Below are positions 21,201 to 32,190 of a DNA stretch of 64,000 bases, one piece after another. The stretch comes from Pyropia haitanensis (lineage: Eukaryota > Rhodophyta > Bangiophyceae > Bangiales > Bangiaceae). The DNA lies in assembly GCA_008729055.1 (NCBI GenBank), contig SDUX01000004.1, positions 930,001 to 994,000 of the forward strand. The letters run 5' to 3'. The notes below the pieces were generated by a model, which had not been told where the DNA came from, made no database searches, and saw only the letters and a program-made list of their open reading frames with translations. The translations under genes were made by a program, and so were the position numbers. The stretch's first letter is position 1; each line of letters begins with the position of its first letter.

Positions 21201-21430
21201 TGTTTTCGCGGTCGTGCTTTCAGTTTTTTGAACCGGTTCCGTGTGGCTGCGCCTCCCATCGATCCAACGCGGCCGCCACCAGCCCGTCTTCCTCCCCGCT
21301 GCCGTCGCCGTGGCGGTCGTCGTCGCCCCCCCATCGCCCGCAGACAACCTTTTTTGGCGCCCGCCTCTGCCTGTGCAGCACGCCGCGGCGCGCCGTGGAA
21401 ACATAGAACGATTGGTGGTGGGCGCTGACG
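18285..21430. other. Unresolved GC-rich region without a firm gene
   Basis: Two candidate coding tracts compete. On the minus strand one frame is open from 21404 to 19338 (688 residues). It is mostly Arg/Pro/Ala-rich but includes a less biased stretch LEEFDQARDPILLGAMMMLL around 19.8 kb. On the plus strand, 20347-21231 ends in a helical, charged tract (AERLADARAVLESTRRAAAS) with GC at nearly every third base. An adjoining frame ending at 21428 (RSDARVAAAAEVAATGG) looks as if it continues it across a frame shift near 20.95 kb. Neither resembles a known family. A degraded or frame-broken gene is possible. Confidence 0.25.
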
Positions 21431-22841
21431 ATGGCGGACACGGGCGGCGAGCCGCCGGTGGCCACGTCGGCGGTCCTCTACGCCGCCGCCCGGGAGCTGG
21501 CGCGCGTCTGCGGGCGCGTCAACGCGGAATTTCTCGCGTGCAAGGCCAAGGACGAGAACCCGGCCGCGTGCCTCGCCGAGGTACGTTGGGGGGGGACACG
21601 CGCGCGCCGCGCGCGTCGCGCATGGGGGGGCGAGCGGCGGGTAGGGGGGGGGGGGGGGGGGGGGGGTGGACGGGGCGGGACGGCCGGGGATGGACGGGCG
21701 GAGGGTGGGGGGAGGGGGAGATGCGGCCGATAGGGGGTGGGGGGGGATATACGTGGGCGGGGGTGCACCGGCGGCGACGGCGGCGGCGGTGGTGGTGGTG
21801 GTGGTGGCCGCGGGAGCGACAGGGGCACCGTGATGCCGCGGGGGTCTCGCCGCCGGGGGATCCGCGACGGCGGCGCGGGCTGTGTGGCGGTGACGCGCGT
21901 CGCGGCGCGCCGCGGGGGCTTGGTGTGGGTGCGGCGGCCGCCGCCGACGCGGCCGTCGACCGCCGTGGCGGCTGGCGTCGGGTTGCCAACGCGGCGCTCG
22001 GCGCGACCGCCAGGGGCGGCCTGGCCGGCATCGCTCCGTGGCGCCGCCGCCGCCAGACGCTGCGGTCGCCTTTTGCTTTTTTTTTTTTTTTTTTGCTGTT
22101 GCGTAGCGCCCGCCGCTGACCCTATACCGGCCTGCTTTTGAGGTGCCCGCCTGTCTTTCCCACCGCCTGCCCGTTGGCGTCTGCTCCGCGCTCCACGCCC
22201 TTGCCCCGCGACGTGTGCCCGCGGCTGGCGCAGGGGGAGCGCGTGCAGCGGTGCTCCCTCAACCTCATCAAGGAGCTCTCCGCCCAATGCCCGGTACGTG
22301 GTGCGGTGCCCTGCTGCGTGTCGACACGTTGCTGGGGGGCGTTGCTGCCGCCCCCGCGCCCGTGTCCGTGGGTCTCCCGCGCGCACGCACACCCCGAGGT
22401 GTGTGTGCGTGCGGGCAGCCTCGTGTCCTTGCGGCACGGGCGGCATGACTCACACGCGTGGTGCCCTTTGCTTGTGATGTGTTCCCGGTGCGACGGTCGC
22501 GCCGACCCCCCCCCCCCCCCCATCGCCCCCACCCCCCCGCTCCCGCGTCCGCGCCCGCCCCCTGCTTTGCCGCCCGCCTTGCACGCACCTCACGCCCCGT
22601 CCCTCCCTCCCTCCCTCCCTCCCTACCCCCCCCCCCCCCCCCCCCACAGTCGGAGCTGACGGGCTACGCGGCCTGCATTGACCGCCAGGCGAGCGAGGAG
22701 TACATGTTTGAGCGCTGCCGCCCGGAGCAGGCCGCCCTCGCCGGCTGCCGCGCCGCCGCCGCGCGGGTGCCCGCCGCCGGCGCCGCCGCGGCGGCGGCGG
22801 CGCCGGTGGTGGCGGCCGCGTCGGCGGCAGCGTCCAAGTGA
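21431..22841 (+). CDS. NDUFA8: Mitochondrial complex I subunit NDUFA8 (quadruple CX9C protein)
   Basis: NDUFA8 is an accessory subunit of NADH:ubiquinone oxidoreductase on the intermembrane-space side, imported by the Mia40 disulfide relay. Three exons (21431-21580, 22234-22293, 22650-22841), all phase 0 with GTACGT donors, give 133 residues. Cysteines fall at 27, 37, 47, 57, 69, 79, 93 and 103, which makes four perfect CX9C motifs, the diagnostic NDUFA8 layout. The N-terminus has TSAVLYAAARELARVC, very like plant homologues. After Cys103 a 30-residue Ala/Pro tail ends in a lysine. Both introns contain long G or C homopolymers and T-rich runs. The arrangement is firm because only these splice sites keep the CX9C spacing. 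Confidence 0.93.
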
Positions 22842-23431
22842 CGGCGCGGTGGGGGGGGGGGGAAGGAGGGCTGGCCGGTCGTAGGGCGTCGACCGGGGGT
22901 GTGCTGGGAAGGACCGCGGGGGGGGGGGAGGCGTGGCGCGTGGGGGCGGGGGGCTGGCGGGCGGGTGCGAGGCCAGGAGGGGGAGGGGGGGGGGGGCAGG
23001 GAGGGGGTTGAAGCACGGGGCGTAGCGCTGGTGCCTCTTCTGTTGTTCGGGTCTATTGTGCTCCGCCCTTGGGGGTCTGTCGGGCGACCAGCGCCGATCC
23101 GGCGCGCGGGGCGTGACGGGACGGCCGGGCGGTGCCGGCCAGGACACGCGGGGTGAATGAACGCAGGCGACGCCCGCTCGCACCACAAGAATGGGTGCGC
23201 CGCCACCCGGACATGGCGGCCGTGCGCCCACCCGGGCACCGCAACGCGGGCGGGACCCGGCGTCCGCACACCCACCGCGGGCGCCGCGCCCCCCCCGTTA
23301 GAGCGCGGCGCCCACCGCCGCGACCGGGCCAGCCCGCCGCCGGCCGACGCCGGCCGACCGCGGGGCGGGGGTTCCCCCGCCCGAGGCCAGCAGCGCCCAC
23401 ACCGACACGCCGCCCCCTCCGGCGCGCCCCC
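22842..23431. other. Convergent intergenic region
   Basis: This GC-rich gap lies between the NDUFA8 stop and the apparent C-terminal stop of the CBP20 gene, with G-runs near 22851-22862, 22919-22928 and 22986-22996. No gene is seen. Confidence 0.5.
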
Positions 23432-23497
23432 TCACTTCTCCTCCTCCACCTCCCCCCGGTACCGCGGGTTGTGCGTCACGGGCCCGCCCCCCGCGTC

Positions 23498-23548
<51 letters not shown>

Positions 23549-24019
23549 CCCACCACCCCCGTTGCCGACGCCGCCGGCGCCACCCCCCGCCGCCCCCCCC
23601 CCGCCAGCCGGCCCAGCTCCCGCACCGGCGGCGGCGCGCCCGCGCCCAGCTCCCGCACCGGCGCGGCCGCGCCCAGCTCCCGCACCGGCGCGGCCGAGCC
23701 CAGCTCCCGCACCGGCGCGCCCAGCGGCCGCACCACCGGCGGCGCACCCAGCGGCCGCACCACCGGCGGCGGCGGCGGCGGCGCCAGCGGCGGCGCGCCC
23801 AGCGGCCGCACCACCGGCGGCGGCGCGCCCAGCTCCCGCACCACCGGCGGCGGGCGGCCGAGCTCCCGCACCACCGGCGGCGGCGGTCCCCCCCCGGCGC
23901 CAGCCGCCGCAGACGCCAGCGACGGCGGCGGCGCGCCCAGCTCCCGCACGCCCGCGGCGGGCGGGCCGCCGCCCAGCGGCCGCACCACCGGCAGCGGCGG
24001 GGCGCCGAGCTCGCGCACC

Positions 24020-24055
<36 letters not shown>

Positions 24056-24275
24056 AGCGTCGGCCGGCCCACCGCAGGCAGCGGCGGCGGCGCCGCCGGC
24101 TCCCGCCCCAGCTCCCGCAGCGGCTCCCGGGGGGGGGGCGCCGCGGCGGGCTCCCGCCCCAGCTCCCGCAGCGGCTCCCGCGGCGGGAGCGACTCCCGGA
24201 CGCTGCCACCGCCGCCGCCGCCGCCGCCGCCGCCGCGAAAGGCGTCGCCGCCGCGGCCGCCACGAAAGGCATCGC

Positions 24276-24320
<45 letters not shown>

Positions 24321-25489
24321 CTGCATCCTCCCAGTCGCGGCGGGAGCGCTTGCCCGCCGAGCCACCGACGGGCCCCACCTCCCGCCCCGGCGGGGGCCCC
24401 CGCCCCCGGAACCCCCCCCCGCCGTACGAGTGGCGACGGCCGCCGCCACCGCCGCCGCCGCCACGGGGACCCCCCCCACGGCGGCGGTCCCCCCCACGGC
24501 GGTCGCCCCCCCCCCCCCCCCGCCACCGCCGCCGCCGCCGCCTCCACCGCCGCCCCCCCCCCCCCACAGCTCCATCCCCGTCTGGCGCGCCTGCTTGCCG
24601 TACCCCCCCCGCCCCGGGTCATAGTCCTCCCGGTACTCGTCGCGCACCTGCCCGCCGCTGCGGCCGCGGCCAAACTGGCGCTCCGGGAGGAACCCCGTGT
24701 CCCAGTCCACCCGGATGGTCCGCTCGTCCAGCTGGGAGCCCGACAGCAGGCACACCGCCGCGGCCGCCGCGGGGCGCGTGTAGTACTCGATAAACGCAAA
24801 GCCGCACGGCGTCTTTTGGACGCGGTCCAGCCCCATGACGATGCGCTTGAGCTCCCCCACCCGCGAGAAGAGGTCGTACATTTGCTCCTCGGTGGTGTGG
24901 AAGGCCAGGTTCCCAATGTACACCGTGGTCGACTGCGCCAGCAGCTTCTCGCGGTCGTCCTGTGTCCGGGGGAGCGGGGGGGGCAAGGGGGGGGAAGGCC
25001 ATACGGGAGGGGCGGTGGCGGCGCGGAGAGAGGGGGGGCGGGGGGGTGTTCCGATAAGCACGCGGCGGCAAGGCAGAGACCGACCAGCATGCACGGGATG
25101 ACAACAGCGACACATAACGACTACACACACGCGAGCGAAAGAGCGTCAGTGGGGTCGACACAAATAGAGTGTGCCCGACACCACGGGCACGATGCAAACG
25201 AGACGGAACAACCGCACCCGCCGTCCAAAGTCGCACCGCAACGACACGACAAAGCCGCAGCGCAGGACAAACGGGGAGCACGTCGACAACGCGGCGCCCA
25301 CAGACACCGCTGGGACCATCCGCCACAGCAGCGGGCGTCCCCCCCCCCCCCCCCCTTTTGCTCAAACCTCCTTCCACGGCGTCGAGCCCACCGCGGGCCA
25401 CCCCACCCGCCACGTACCGCCTTGCCCCGGAACTGGCGGTCCTTGTACACCGTAATCGGCCGCCGCGTGGCGGCGTAGAGGGTGGCCAT
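23432..25489 (-). CDS. NCBP2: Nuclear cap-binding protein subunit 2 (CBP20) with long repetitive tail
   Basis: CBP20 binds the m7G cap of nuclear transcripts together with CBP80. Complement exon 1 is 25418-25489 (24 residues, [20 protein letters not shown]...). Exon 2 starts at 24959 with [20 protein letters not shown]. The RRM follows with RNP2 VYIGNL and RNP1 CGFAFIEY. Then comes the family's cap-closing tail: [31 protein letters not shown] and RGGYGK. Normal CBP20 ends near here at about 150 residues. This frame enters a 14-base G run near 24541-24567, and beyond it the likeliest coding reading switches frame: RGG-like sequence ([12 protein letters not shown]), then a long VRELG/VVRPLG repeat, then an end reading [16 protein letters not shown] at 23432. 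The tail therefore needs frame shifts at homopolymers or undetected introns. The core is certain, the tail is inferred. Confidence 0.9.
23640..24190. repeat. Coding minisatellite in the CBP20 tail
   Basis: On the plus strand the unit GCGCCCAGCTCCCGCACC recurs with variants (GCGCCCAGCGGCCGCACC) spaced by GGCGGC or GGCGCGGCC. In the minus-strand frame of 23476-24567 this reads as VRELGAPP and VVRPLGAPP units repeated well over ten times. Period is about 24-33 bases. A G-run interrupts at about 24131. Long CCG triplet tracts flank it at 23507-23543, 24020-24053 and 24210-24320. Confidence 0.75.
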
Positions 25490-25685
25490 CGCCGCGACGC
25501 CGCCCCGTGCGGGACGCGGCGCGCCGTGCCAGACAGGCCGGCCGCTGCGGCGGGGGGGGGGGCCCAAAAGCGCCGCCGGGCCGCCGGCCGCCGCCGGCCG
25601 CCACCGCGGGACGGGACCCCGCGCCGCCGCCGCCGCCGGCACGCACGGCCACCGCCGCTGCCACCGCCGCCGCCGCTGCCACCGC

Positions 25686-25750
<65 letters not shown>

Positions 25751-26208
25751 GCGCCACAGCCAGCCGGCGGGCGCTCTTCCCCCACGAGAGGCCGCCGCCA
25801 CGGGTCGTCGCGGCAGAGGCGGGGGGGTGGGGGGGGGGGGGGGGGGGGACGGGGCGGAGGAAGAGCAGCAGCGCGCCGTCCGTCGGCCGCCACGCACACG
25901 GCGCTCCCGCCGAGAGCGGGCGTGCCGCCAGCGCACCCAGACGACGCCCACCGGGGTACTTGTTGGCCAAGTGCATCGTCATTCCCTGTAGAAACGAATG
26001 CATGCTGCGTTCCCCGCCAAGCCCAATTCCGCGGATCAAGCCGCCGGCGGTACCGCGGGCGGCCGCGGCGCCGGCCGCGTCGGCGCCGCCGCCGTCGTGG
26101 CGGGCACGCGCGCCGCCGCCGGCCGCCGCCAGTGCCGGCACCCCCCCCCCCCCCCCTGCCGGTGCGGGGGCCCCCCCCTCTGGTGCAGCTGCCGCCGTGG
26201 CCGCGACC
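25490..26208. promoter_or_regulatory. Shared upstream region of CBP20 and UTP21
   Basis: About 720 bases separate the divergent start codons of two RNA-metabolism genes. The interval contains a GCC triplet tract (25640-25745) and G-runs (25827-25849). The UTP21 frame is open leftwards to 25507, but the segment is poly-Ala/Pro and not conserved. No TATA box seen. Confidence 0.5.
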
Positions 26209-29200
26209 ATGGGCAAGCCCGGCCTGTACGCGGCGTACCGGTCGCTCGGCCTCGTCGCCGACGGTGGGGTGGCGGCGGTGCACCAGCGGGGCGCCGCGTC
26301 CTTCATCACCGCCGCCGTCGACGGCGGCCGCGCCGTCCACCTGTACGACGTGGAGCGGCTGGCGCTCAAGGGGGTCTCCCCGTACTTTCCCGCAGACTGG
26401 GCGCCGCGGCCGCCGCCGCCGCCGCCGTCGACGTCGCCCTTGTGGCCCGCCACCGCGGCGGCGGGCGCGGCCACCGACGCCGCGTCGCCGCCGTCGCCGT
26501 CGTCATCGTCACCCCCGCCACCGCCGCCGTCGCCGTCGCCGCCGCCGCCACCACCGCTGCCGCCACCGCCGGTGCGGGCGGACCTCCTCGCCGCCACAGA
26601 CGACCTCACGTACGTGGTGACCGGCGCCCGCGTCGGCCTCCTCCGCCGCCTCCGGCCGGTGGGCGTCTGGGACGGCCACGGCGCGCCCATCACCGCCATC
26701 CTCCCGCTGGGCGTCGGCCTCGTCGCGACCGCGTCTGCCGCCGACGGGCGGGTGGTGGTGTGGGCGAGCCCCGCCGGCACCGTCGCCGCGGCGGTGGACC
26801 TGCCGCCCGGCTGGGCGCCGACGGCGCTCGCGCACCCGCCCACGTACCTCAACAAGCTGCTCGTGGGGGGGGCCGACGGCCGGCTGGGGCTCCTCAACGT
26901 CCGCACGGGCCGGCTGCTGCACACGTTTGGGTGCTTGGACGACGTGGCGGGCGTGGCGGACGTTGCCATCACCGCCATCACCCCGTCGGCGGTGCTGGAT
27001 GTGGTGGCGGTCGGCACGGCCGGCGGGGTGGTGGCGCTGCTCAACGTGCGCACCGACGAGGTTATCACCGTGTTCCGGCACGGGTGCAGCTTCCCGGCCG
27101 CGCTCGGCCCGTTGGCCGCGGCTGACGGCGACGGCGGCGGGCCGGCGGCGGCGGGGCCGGCCATCACGGGCCTCAGCTTCCGCACCGACGGCATGGACAC
27201 GCTCCTCTCCGCGTCGGCAGACGGCTCCCTCGCGACGTGGCACCTGCCGTCGCACAGCCTCGCGCACGTCCTCCGCCACGTCCACCCGGGCGGCGTCGCG
27301 ACCGCCGTCTACCTCCCGGGCGAGGCCACCGCCGTGACCGTCGGCGCGTCGGACAACGCGGTCAAGGTGCACGTGGCCGACGACGCGCCGCCGCCGCCGT
27401 CGGCGGTCGTCCCCGGCGGCCGTCGGTCTGGCGTCGGCGGCGGCGCCAGCGGCGGCGGCGGCGGCGCCGCCGCGGCGGCCGCGTCGGCAGGGGCGGCGGC
27501 TCCCCCGCGGCTCCTCCGCTCCCGCTCTGGCTCGGCCGTCCCCCCCGTCTTTGTGCGCTTCCTGGGGGAGGAGGACGGCCGGCGGGTGCTCGTCGGCGGC
27601 GCCGACGGCACCCTCCGCCTCGTGTCGGTCGTCCGCGACGCGGCCAACCGGGTCGTGTCGGTCGCGCCCGCCCTGACCGGCGACCCGCGGGCGGCGTCCA
27701 AGGCGGCCAAGCGGCGGCGCCTCAACGCGGGGGTGCAAGTCGGCGCCGCCGCGCCGCCGCCACCCCCGGCGGCCGGCACGCCCGACGACGCCGCGGGCGG
27801 CGTTGCCGGCGGCACCCTGCCGCCGGTCGTTGACGCCGCCGCGTGCACCGCGCGGCTGGACGTGCCAAAGTGGGCGTCGGCGGTGACGGCGCACGCCGGC
27901 CGCCGCGACGCGATCACGTGGCACCTCGGCGACGGCCGGTCGGGGCGGGCGCTGCTGCCGCCGCCGACGGTGGTGGCGGCGGCGCCCGCCCTCGGCGCCG
28001 CCACCGCCGTGGCCATCGCGCCCGACGGGGGGCTCGCGCTCGTCGGCGCCGCGTCGGGCCACGTGCACCTGTACAACCTGCAGTCGGGGCGGTACGTTGG
28101 TGCGCTGGAGGGCGTCGCCGCCCCGGCGCCGCGGCCCGCCGCGCGCCGCCGGCCGGGCGGCGGCGGCGGCAAGGCCAAGGAGCAGCTGCTGCTGCCGGCG
28201 CCCGCGCCGGCGCCGTCGCTGCTGACGCCCGTCACGCCCGCGCCGGCGGGCGGCCAGGTGCTGGCCGGCGCGCCGCCCGCCCACCGCGGCCGCGTCGGGG
28301 CCGTGGCGGTGAACGGGCTGGGCGACACGGCCGTGACGGGCGGCGCGGACGGGCGGGTGGTATTTTGGGAGCTCCGCTCCCGCCGGCCGGCCCGCCGCGA
28401 CGGCCAGTCCCTGCTCGATACGCCCGCGGGCGCGGCGGCGGCCGAGGCGGCCGCCCTGGCCGACGCCGACGCCGACGCGGCGGCGGCCGCCGGCGGCGGT
28501 GGCGGCGGCGGTGCCGCCGCCGACGCGGCGGCCGCCGCGGCCGCCGCGCGCGCCGCGGCCGCGACGGTGCGCCTCCCCGCCGGGGTGCTGCGGCTGGCGT
28601 GGTCTGGCCCGACGGACCTGCTCGCCGCCGCCGCCGCCGACGGCACCGTCTACGTCATTGACGCGGCGACGCGGGCGGTCGCCCGGCGCCTCGCGGCGGT
28701 CCGCGCCCGCCCGCCGCCGCGGCTGACGGACGTGTGCTGGGCGGCGGGCGGGCGGCGGCTGGTCACCACCGCCGCCGACGGGCGGCTGCGGTCGTGGGAC
28801 GTGCCGTCGGGGCGGCTGGTGGACGTGCTCGCCACGCCGGGCACCGGCGGTCTGGCGTCGGCGGCCGTGTCGCCCGACGGGCGGTGGGTCGCGTCGGTGG
28901 GGGGGGGGAGGTTGGCGTGCGCCTGTGGGTCGACCGGGGGCGGTTCACGCCGGCTGACTGTGTGGGGAGCGTGGTGCGCGCGCGGCGGGCGCGGGCGGTG
29001 GCGGCCGCGCGGCGGCGGCGGCGGGCGGCGCGGGAGGGGGGGGGCGTCACGGACCAGGCGGCGGCGGCGGCAGCAGTGACCGAGGGGGGGGTGGCCCCCG
29101 CGGGCAAGGCCGCGGTGGCAGAGGAGGACGAGGACGATGGCAGCGAGCGCGACGACGATGCGTACACGCTGGTGGTGGGCGGGGAGGTTGACGCCAACTC

Positions 29201-30096
29201 GTCGGCGGACGATGGCGGCGGCGGCGGCCGCGGCGACGACGACTACGACGACGACCTCGACAGCGGCGTCGACAGCGAGCCAGAGGCCGATGGCGGCGGC
29301 GGCGGTGGCGGCGGCGGCGGCGCGGCGGGGCTGACGGCGGCCCCGCTGGCGGCGGGCCTGGTCACCCTCTCCACCGCGCCGACCGCGCAGTGGACGCCGC
29401 TGGCCAACCTCGCGGCGATCAAGCGGCGCAACGCGCCGGCAGAGCCGCTGAAGAAGCCCGCCGCGGCGCCGTTTTTCCTCCCGACCCGCCCGGGCCTCGC
29501 CGCCGCGTTTGACTTTTCCGCCGCCGCCGACGATGGGGTCGACGGCGCCGCCGCCGCCGCCGCCGCCGGTGGCGGCGCGGGGGGGGGGTGGGGGGGGGGG
29601 TCCGCCGCGACCGCGTACGGCTGACCAAGCCCCCCCCCGCCCGTGCCACTGCCGACGGCGGTGACGCCGCCGAAGGCGCCACCGATGACGCGCCGCTCAC
29701 CGCCGCCACCGCCGCGGGCGCGGCGTGGATGGAGGCCAACGCCGAGTGGGCGCGCCTGCTCCTCGCCGGCCGCCCCGCCGCGGCGGCCGCCCTCCTCCGC
29801 GCCGCCGGCCCGTCGGCGGCCGACGCGCAGCTGCGGTCGGTGGAAGGGGCGGCCGCCCGCGCCGCGGCGGCCGCCTACTTTGTCGACCGCCTCCGCGGCG
29901 GCGCCGACTGGGAGCTCACCGCCGCGCACCTGCGCGTGTTTTTGGGCGCCCACGGGCGGGCGCTGGCGCGGGATGGGGGGGGGGGGGGGCGCTCGCCGAC
30001 CTCGCCGCGGCGCACGCGCGCGGCTGGGCGCGCGTGCGGGGGCTGTTTGGGGCGGTGCTGACGCTGGGGGGGTACTTTAGTGGTCAGCAGGTGTGA
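26209..30096 (+). CDS. UTP21: UTP21/WDR36, small-subunit processome protein (frame broken at G-runs)
   Basis: UTP21 (WDR36) is a U3 snoRNP component of the 90S pre-ribosome needed for 18S rRNA maturation. The start at 26209 gives MGKPGLYAAYRSLGLVAD, matching the family's opening; the frame extends upstream, but only as low complexity. Two WD40 propellers follow, with landmarks YLNKLLVGGADG, LNVRTGRLLHTF, ITGLSFRTDGMDTLLSASADG, VHLYNLQSGRYVG, VAVNGLGDTAVTGGADG and SWDVPSGRLVD. After PDGRWVASV the frame must shift at the G-run 28899-28907 to continue VRLWVDRGRFTPADC, an acidic linker and WTPLANLAAIKRRNAPAEP. It shifts again at 29580-29600, then reads WMEANAEWARLL and LRSVEGAA. A last shift at 29973-29986 leads to ALADLAAAHARGW and YFSGQQV*. 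Together they cover the complete UTP21 C-terminal domain, about 1,290 residues, inflated by Ala/Gly/Pro insertions. Confidence 0.94.
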
Positions 30097-30647
30097 CGTG
30101 GGGGGGGTGGGGGGGGGGGGGGGGGGGGGGCGGCAGGGGGGGTGGTGGCGGACGCGGTGGCGGACGGTGGACGGCCGGGGGGGGGGGGGGGGGGGGGTGG
30201 GGGGAGGCGATAAAGCGTCGGCGCGGCGGTTGCCCAAAAAGAGGGGGCAGTGGCGCCGGCGGAGGGCGGCCCGCCGGCGACCCGCCGCGGCGGCGGCGGC
30301 GCGGGCTGCGGCCGCCGCGCGCCGCGGCCGCGGGCGGCGCGGTCGCCGGCGGCGGCGGCCGCCGCGGGCGGGCGGCGCGGCGGCGCGCGCCCGGTGGACG
30401 TTGTTGGTTGGTGTGTTGGTGTGGGGTCGTTGCCGCCGGCGGGCGGTGCCGCCCGCGGGGGGCCGGCCACGCCCGCGCGCGCCGCGCGCCCGCGCGCGCC
30501 CCTATGGCGCCCGCTCTTGCCCCTATGGCGCCCGCGCTGGCTAGGTGGGATCCCTCACGGGCGGCCCTGGAGGGCGCGTCTCCCCCCCCCCCCTCCCACC
30601 GCCGCCCGACCCCCCACCCCCCCCCCCCCCGCCGTCACCTGCTGCTG
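30097..30647. other. G-homopolymer-rich convergent gap
   Basis: This gap lies between the UTP21 stop and the chorismate synthase stop. It contains G runs at 30101-30129 (interrupted once) and 30178-30197, and C runs near 30581-30594 and 30615-30630. No gene is seen. Confidence 0.5.
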
Positions 30648-32190
30648 TTACTGGGTCAGCTCGGGGGCGGCCGCGGCGGGCGCGTCGCCCGCCGCCCCCT
30701 CCACCGCCGCCGCCGCCGCCGCCGCCTTGGCCGCCGCCGCCGCCGCCGCCGCCGCCGCCTGCTTGGCCGCGAGGACGCTCCCCGGCACCGCCGCGGGCCC
30801 GAGCGGGTTGGGCGCGCCCACCCCCCCCGCCGGGCGGGGCAGCAGCTCGCACTGGGCGACCTGCGCCATCAGCGCGTCGACGAGGACGAGCGCGACCATC
30901 GCCTCGACCATTGGCACCGCCCGCGGCAGCACGCACGGGTCGTGGCGGCCCTTGCCGCGGAGCTCCGTCTCCACCCCGCCGCGCGTCACCGTCTGCTGCA
31001 CCCGCCCGATCGTGGACGTTGGCTTGAACGCCACGCGCACGACGATGGGCTCCCCGTTGGAGATGCCCCCCTGGATGCCCCCCGACCGGTTGCTCGCCGC
31101 GCGCGTGCGGCCGGCCGCGTCGAGGCGGAACGGGTCGTTGTGGTCAAAGCCGGTCAGGCGGGTGCCGTCAAAGCCGCTGCCCACCTCAAAGCCCTTAGAC
31201 GCGGGGAGGGACAGGCACGCTTTGGCCAGGTCCGCCTCGAGCTTGTCAAAGACGGGCGAGCCGAGGCCGGCCGGCACGTGCCGGGCCACCACCTCGACGA
31301 CGCCGCCCACCGAGTTGCCCGTCCGCCGGATCTGGTCGACCAGCTCAATCATCCGCTCGGCGACCGCCGCGTCTGGGCAGCGGATGATGTTGGCCTCCAC
31401 GTCCGCCGCCGACACCGTCTCGTGGTCGACCGCCCCCAGCTCCACGTCCAGCACCCGCTGCACGTACCCGACAATCTCCACCCCCGCGTACGCGGCGAGG
31501 ACCTTTTTCGCCACCGCCCCCCCCGCCACCCGCCCAATCGTCTCGCGCGCGGACGAGCGCCCCCCCCCGCCACCGCCCGCGTCCCGTACTTGGCGTCGTA
31601 CGTCGCGTCCGCGTGGCTCGGCCGGTACGCCACCGCGTTCGTGTCGTAATCCCCCGACCGGTGGTCCTTGTTCCGCACCAGCACCGCCACGGGCGTGCCG
31701 ACGGTGAGGCCGTCGACGACGCCCGACAGGATCTCCGCCGCGTCCGCCTCGTTGCGCGGCGTCACGATGCGGGACTGGCCGGGGCGGCGGCGGGCGAGCT
31801 CCGCCTGGATGTCCGCCGCGGTGAGCGGCAGGTGCGGGGGGACCCCGTCGATCGTGACGCCGACGCCGCCGCCGTGGGACTCGCCCCAGGTGGACACCCG
31901 GAAGAGGCGGCCAAAGGTGTTGCCCATGCCGGCCGTGGGGGGGGCGCGCCGCGACGGGGGGGGGGGGGGGCGGGGGGGGCGGGGGGGGGCGCCGCCCCGC
32001 CGCCATGGCGCTGGGCCAGCCGCCGCCGCTGGGGGGACGCCGCCGCGGCGGCGGCGGCGCGGAGGGAGCCGCGCGTGACGGCCGCGGCGGCCGGCGCGCG
32101 GCCGGCGGCGGCCGCCGCCGCGGCCGGCGGCGGCAGGGGGGGGGGGGCAAACGCCGTGACGCCGCGAGCGGCGCACGCGGGCGGCCCCAT
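30648..32190 (-). CDS. aroC: Chorismate synthase, plastid form (frame broken at homopolymers)
   Basis: The enzyme converts 5-enolpyruvylshikimate-3-phosphate to chorismate, the last step of the shikimate pathway, using reduced FMN. The conserved enzyme begins at 31927, [19 protein letters not shown], and continues with [41 protein letters not shown]. At the nine-base C-run 31560-31568 the frame must shift by one to resume [19 protein letters not shown]. Later landmarks are [33 protein letters not shown] and [18 protein letters not shown]. The last 60 residues are an Ala-rich tail. A plausible transit peptide begins at 32190 ([15 protein letters not shown]), also one frame away across a C-run near 32140-32150. 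Bifunctional flavin reductase domains are absent. The two frame breaks lie exactly at homopolymers, so length miscalls are the likeliest cause. Confidence 0.96.

Noticed and set aside
19338..21404. 688-residue minus-strand frame
   Set aside because: Most of it is Arg/Pro/Thr/Ala-rich and it competes with plus-strand tracts of better coding character. It is kept only as an unresolved region and not called as a gene.
22500..22640. C-homopolymer and TCCC repeat as a functional element
   Set aside because: It is the polypyrimidine part of the second NDUFA8 intron next to the acceptor. No further role is needed.
25507..26208. N-terminal extension of UTP21 by 234 residues
   Set aside because: The added part is poly-Ala/Pro from the GCC tract. 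Family members begin at the AYRSLG segment.
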